A stretch of 64,000 nt of DNA from Leptodactylus fallax (taxonomy: Eukaryota; Chordata; Amphibia; Anura; Leptodactylidae). The DNA lies in assembly GCA_947044405.1 (NCBI GenBank), contig CAMRHE010000028.1:5551001-5615000 (forward strand), in the 5' to 3' direction. The position numbers and the translations under genes were made by a program. The notes under the pieces are model-generated. The model was given only the letters and a program-made list of their open reading frames with translations, had not been told where the DNA came from and searched no databases. Of the stretch, positions 59,706 through 64,000 are shown in pieces; the stretch's first letter is position 1, and each line of letters starts with the position of its first letter.

Positions 59706-61312
59706 ACAGCCTTCTTATCATAAAACTAAAGACTATTGGTGATTTGTCTAAATTAGTGTTTGGCTATGAATACTTCTTGTGTTTGTTGAGTTATCGTTTT
59801 CCTGGTAGAGATGGGCTGGGAGTAATCTAGGCTCATTAATATAAAGCGTTTCCATAGAGGTGTCCCGAGCCTGAGCCTATCTTTCATCTACTGGAGAGCA
59901 GTTCATTTGAAAAGTAGCCATGTAATACCATATTTCTCCTGCAGTGGCCAGTACAGCTGTTATTGCCGGGGTATTCGGCTAGTGGACCTGCAGTGATCAC
60001 GTGATCATCAGTTGAACTGCCTTTAAAGAAATGTGTTCAGTCTAGGTCCATAAGCTGTAAAACTTAGTGGTCTCATATCAACCCCCATAGCCACTTGGAT
60101 GAAAAATGAAATGTTGAAATGAATGGGAGGCAGATTTTGGAGTGTTTTTTTAAACACATTTTGTAGCAATTCTTCAAAAAATACAAAAAATCTGCTTCCA
60201 AAATTTGCCTCAATTTCCCAAATAAGATTTTTTCTACCTGAGCAAGTTACAATTTGTGAACATACCCTAAGTCTACGTTCAGATGGCTGCAATATGTGTG
60301 TATTTTACCTGGACATACCCCATACTAAATCAGACATAAATCACCATAAGCTCTTATAGGGATCTAGATCTGGGTATTGCAACCTTTTTACAGACAGCTG
60401 AAAGGCTTCAAATATTCAGTCCCTTATATAATCCATAAAGTAACCATATGGGGGCACACCACATTATTTATGATCCTTCATACAAGCTACAACATTCTAC
60501 AATATTTGCAAAATCTCTATCTCTGCTGCCTCCTATCTTTAGCTACCCTATATGTCAATGTATGACCTTTCACCACTAAGATCATGCCCCTTCCCACAAA
60601 ACCACGCCCCTTTCACTGAAGTCACATCCCTTTTTGTACAAGTCATAAAAGTGTCAAAAACACTTGATAAATGTGTTGCAAAGCAGTTGGAATATTTTGC
60701 ACATTTTTGGCCCAGGAAGCCTTACTTTAGACTCTCGCTAGATCTTTTCAAGGACGAGCAGAGCCCTTCTTGAGTACTGTATCTATGTCATTGCCATATG
60801 TGACACACAGTTCAGTCACCTCTACCCAGTATACGATGATCTGACATTCTAATTCCTAGATACATTTCCCATTACAAAACCAATTGTTTCTTGATGTTAA
60901 GTCTTCAAATACCGTCATATTGTAATTCCAGTGTTTATTGAATAATTCTGTCTTTGTGCGTCGAGAAGTGATTATGATCTTGATTGCTTCAGAAAAGATT
61001 GACTCGGTTTTGCTTGGAAACAAAAAGAAAAAAAATTCCTTCTGTCCCATTTTTAAGAGATAATTAGATGCTCGTCGACTAATTTTATGTATTAAAAAGT
61101 GCAACATGAAGTCAACATCAATACAGATAAAAACAGTCATTTCCTTCTGAGGAGTTGTATAATTGCCTGCTACTTCTTTCTTACACTAAACTTATCATCT
61201 CCTTCCTTTGATTTCCAACAGATACTTCATGAATTGGAATAAATAAAAAAAGTTTTATGTACACGAAGCTCTGGGCAATATTTGATCTTGCATAGAAAGC
61301 AAAGCGAACTGT

Positions 61313-61600
61313 TGAATTTTCTACAAAATTTGGGCTTGACCAAAACCAAAATAGGGTTTGGGGCTCGTCTGATATGAATCCAAAAATTGATTATTATACT
61401 CAGGGGTCTCTTCATGTCCCAGAGTGTAAGCATTGGAGGCCAGGAAGGGTGTGTAAAAATGTAAGAAAAAAACACCTTTACTGGGCTCTGTGATGGCATC
61501 CAGTCTTCTCCCCTGGGTGTCCTCGGATTCATCTGGCTCTCTCCCTGACATAATCAGCCCCAGGTCACCACCGTGCCCGGAATTGGATCTTATTAGTCGT
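61313..61600. repeat. AAAATTTGGGCTTGACC dispersed repeat
   Basis: ACAAAATTTGGGCTTGACC, CAGGGGTCTCTTCATGTCCC and AGAGTGTAAGCATTGGAGG repeat phrases of 52050-52160. The boundaries are approximate. Confidence 0.5.
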
Positions 61601-62640
61601 GTAGGGGACGTTGATGTCATGAAGCTTTGACAATCAAATTTGCCTTCCTTTATAATCCATTCCTGACCATTCAGTGGTTCTTCTAGTTGTACATGATGTC
61701 TCATCCATGTGATAAGGAATTATGGGAAAGGAGCTGGGGAGCTCATACGCCCTCTGTTGGATGTAACAGATCCTCAATTTGCTTTTGACTCACCGAGTCT
61801 TGAGACAGCAAAAGGGATTTTAGCCAAGCCAATTTCACTTATCTACATACAGCGCTGTTTCAGGATTGTTGTCCCTCATCAGTACAGAGCAAAGTGAACT
61901 GGCTCCCCAGCTCCTTTCCCATAATGCCTTGTGATATGTAGATGCTAAGTAGAGGGCAAAAGGCAATTCAATCTCTACACACCTTCACTGGTGCTCTCCT
62001 CAATGTGAGAGATTCTTATCCCTCATCCATGTGATGTCATAATACGTGACTGTGGCACTAAATTCCCACCATGTGACATCAGCATGGCAGAACATCACAG
62101 TGATAGGCTCCTTATAGGCTCCTTTTCATCTCCTCTCATCCATCCTAAATTGATCACTCGCTCTGAAAACTCTGCACAATCTGTCTTGGTCTGCCAAGGT
62201 AGGTTGTTAGATCACTGAAATATTAGATTACATGCGCCTATAGAAATCTATGAAGAGGAGAAAGGAAGAGAAGCCGAGTAACAGAAAATAAGAGACGCAC
62301 AAAGAGATGGTGGTTCAACTAGTAGTAAGTTTTTGTTCTCAGACGAGTGCTTTTTTCACATCATTATTGGTCAGGACTTCTCTGTATAATCGTCCATGCT
62401 GCTTCTGAGTGAGTAAACGTTAAGAAGCAGAATCTCCAGTTTTCTCCAGACATTGCAATCTCCACCCACTAGCCCAGGGACAACTGAGAATCAAAAATAG
62501 AGTCGACAGAGAGGAAAACTGCTAAAAAAGTGGAATATAGGTCAATGTAGGTACACTCATATGGCAGCTTACTCTGAAACATTATCTGAAAGTTTAGGTA
62601 CACTTTAAAAATGATATCTCAGATGTATCATCTATTTACT

Positions 62641-62641
<1 letters not shown>

Positions 62642-62688
<47 letters not shown>

Positions 62689-62689
62689 A
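62642..62689. repeat. (CTAT)n microsatellite, first block
   Basis: Twelve near-perfect CTAT units preceded by CTATTTACTTTATCTATC, the same lead-in that precedes the second block. Confidence 0.95.
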
Positions 62690-62748
62690 ATCTCTTATTC
62701 CCTCTATCTAGTATTTATCTAATCTATCTCTTATGCTATCTATTTACT

Positions 62749-62749
<1 letters not shown>

Positions 62750-62798
<49 letters not shown>

Positions 62799-62807
62799 AT
62801 CTATCTA
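62750..62807. repeat. (CTAT)n microsatellite, second block
   Basis: About 14 CTAT units with one CTTT. Its right end is the TA target of the adjacent Tc1 element. Confidence 0.95.
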
Positions 62808-64000
62808 CAGTGGCTTGAAAAAGTATTCATACCCCTTGAACTTTTTCACATGTTGTCACCTTACAACCACAAACTTAAATGTATTTTATTGAGATTTTAA
62901 GTGATAACCAACACAAAGTAGCAGATAATTGTGAAGTGGAAGGACAATGATAAATGGTTTTCAAAATTTTAATCAAATAAAAATCTGAAAAGTGTGACGT
63001 CCAAAAGTCTTCAGCCCCCCTATATCAATACTTTGTAGAGCCGCCTTTCCCTGCAATTACAGCTGCAAGTCTCTTGGGGTTTGTCTCTACCAGCTTTGCG
63101 CATCTAAAGACTGAGATTTTTTCCCATTCTTCTTTGCAAAATAGCTCAAGCTCAGCCAGATTGGATGGAGCGTCTGTGAGCAGTAATTTTCATGTCTTGC
63201 CACAGATGCTCAATGGGATTTCGGTCTGGACTGTGACTGGGCCTTTCTAACACATGAATATTCTTTCATCTAAACCATTCCACTGTAGCTCTGGCTGTAT
63301 GTTTAGGGTCATTGTCTTGCTGGAAGGTGAATCTCCTTCCCAGTCTTTTGCAGCCTCCAACAGGTTTTCTTCCAGGATTGCCCTGTATTTAACTCCATCC
63401 ATCTTCCCATCACCTCTGACAAGCTTCCCTGTCCCTACTGAAGAAAAGCCTCCCCCCAGCATGATGCTGCCACCACCATGTTGCACATTGGGGATGGTGT
63501 GTTCAGGGTGATGAGCAGGGTTACTTTTCCGACACACATTGAGCTTTGCATTTAGGCCAAAAAGTTCACCTTTGGTCTCATCTGACCAGAGCACCTTCTT
63601 CCACATGTTTGCTGTGTCCCCTATATGTCTTGTGGCAAACTGCACATGGAACTTCTTATGTCTTTCTTACAACAATGGGTTTCTCCCTGCCACTTTTCCA
63701 TAAAGGCCAGATTTGTGGAGTGCGCAGTGACTTATAGTTGTCCTGTGGACAGATTCTCCCACCTGAGCTGTGGATTTCTGCAGCTCCTCCAGAGTGACCA
63801 TGGGCCTCTTGACTGCTTCTCTGACCAGTGCTGTCCTTGCTAGATCTGTTTAGGTGGACGGCCATGTCTTGGTAGGTTTGCAGTTGTAGAATACTTTTTC
63901 CATTTTTGGATGATGGATTGAACAGTACTCATTGGGATGCTCAAAGCTTGGGATATGTTTTTATACCCTAACCCTGCTTTAAACTTCTCCACAACTATTA
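62808..64000 (-). mobile_element. Tc1/mariner element, truncated by window edge
   Basis: Begins CAGTGGCTTGAAAAAGTATT directly after the TA that ends the CTAT tract. The sequence then shows Tc1 terminal and minus-strand transposase content up to the last base of the window. The other end lies outside. The element family is one I recognise as widespread in fish and frogs. Confidence 0.88.
63025..64000 (-). pseudogene. Tc1 transposase pseudogene (partial)
   Basis: The transposase reads on the minus strand, its stop complementing TCA at 63025-63027. The segment 63247-63645 keeps VLWSDETKGELFG (first catalytic Asp), GGGSIMLGG and an intact-looking EENLLEAA stretch. It then runs out of frame, so the second Asp phrase is read as [11 protein letters not shown]. 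Further frame changes occur near 63650 and 63850. The N-terminal 20-40 residues would lie beyond the window. It appears inactive. Confidence 0.8.

Larger units (their letters stand above)
38757..64000 (+). other. kcnj3: kcnj3 intron 2 (5' part, continues beyond window)
   Basis: The intron begins at the exon-2 donor and is at least 25 kb long, because no sequence resembling the Kir3.1 exon-3 start (the MTCQ region) appears in it. Apart from the repeats listed separately, the stretches 43690-44160, 47560-49430, 50700-52020, 53140-54040, 54720-55540, 55945-56370, 56690-57420, 57950-59110, 59710-61300 and 61600-62630 show nothing I can name. They contain A/T runs and short degenerate interspersed-repeat pieces. 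Confidence 0.85.

Noticed and set aside
38757..64000. kcnj3 exon 3
   Set aside because: I looked for the conserved start ([20 protein letters not shown]-like) and the C-tail in + frames and found nothing similar. The exon must lie beyond the window.

Overview
This window is vertebrate DNA, almost certainly from a frog (Anura). It holds two of the three coding exons of one conserved gene on the + strand: kcnj3, the G-protein-gated inward-rectifier potassium channel Kir3.1/GIRK1. Exon 1 is 20052-20723 and exon 2 is 38540-38756. They are joined by a 17.8-kb intron with clean GT/AG ends. Exon 3 is not in the 25 kb that follow, so intron 2 runs off the right edge. The frog assignment is an inference. 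It rests on very high repeat density, T2/Kolobok-type TTAA-flanked MITEs (TTAAAGGG ends) of the kind described in Xenopus, several vertebrate Tc1/mariner families, and repeat phrases familiar from frog genomes.

Layout. 1-19000: upstream intergenic DNA with interspersed repeats. Its main feature is a complete Tc1-type transposon with an intact transposase frame (5894-7457), placed inside older Tc1-like debris. 19020-20051: candidate promoter and about 1 kb of 5' leader with a (GAA)13 tract, T-runs and short upstream ORFs. 20724-38539 (intron 1): a 49-bp minisatellite (23.3-24.2 kb), an 80-bp satellite (30.9-31.9 kb), a short hAT element with 8-bp duplications (32.1 kb), and a multi-level transposon nest (33.7-37.7 kb). 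In that nest a T2-type MITE is split by a 3.3-kb hAT element, which itself carries a MITE filled with a 20-copy 51-bp satellite and a second palindromic MITE. 38757-64000 (intron 2): an intact Tc1 element inside a decayed Tc1 element (40.3-43.6 kb), a retroposon-like insertion (45.2 kb), a hAT with an internal palindrome (46.8 kb), a 29-bp minisatellite (49.4-50.7 kb), a hAT MITE split by a Tc1 deletion derivative (52.7 kb), further T2 and hAT MITEs, and the end of another Tc1 element at the right edge.

Apart from kcnj3, the only long frames that look like real proteins are Tc1/mariner transposases: two apparently intact (6071-7084 minus, 42079-43101 plus) and two broken (about 40523-41513 minus, 63025-64000 minus). 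Other long frames are readings through tandem repeats whose unit is a multiple of three or lacks stops. I see no tRNA, rRNA, CRISPR array or second host gene. No wholly new biological system is evident. The most notable structures are the nested transposons, several with target duplications readable directly here, and the tandem arrays with higher-order periodicity. Element assignments come from termini, target duplications and protein motifs read by eye; no database search was run.
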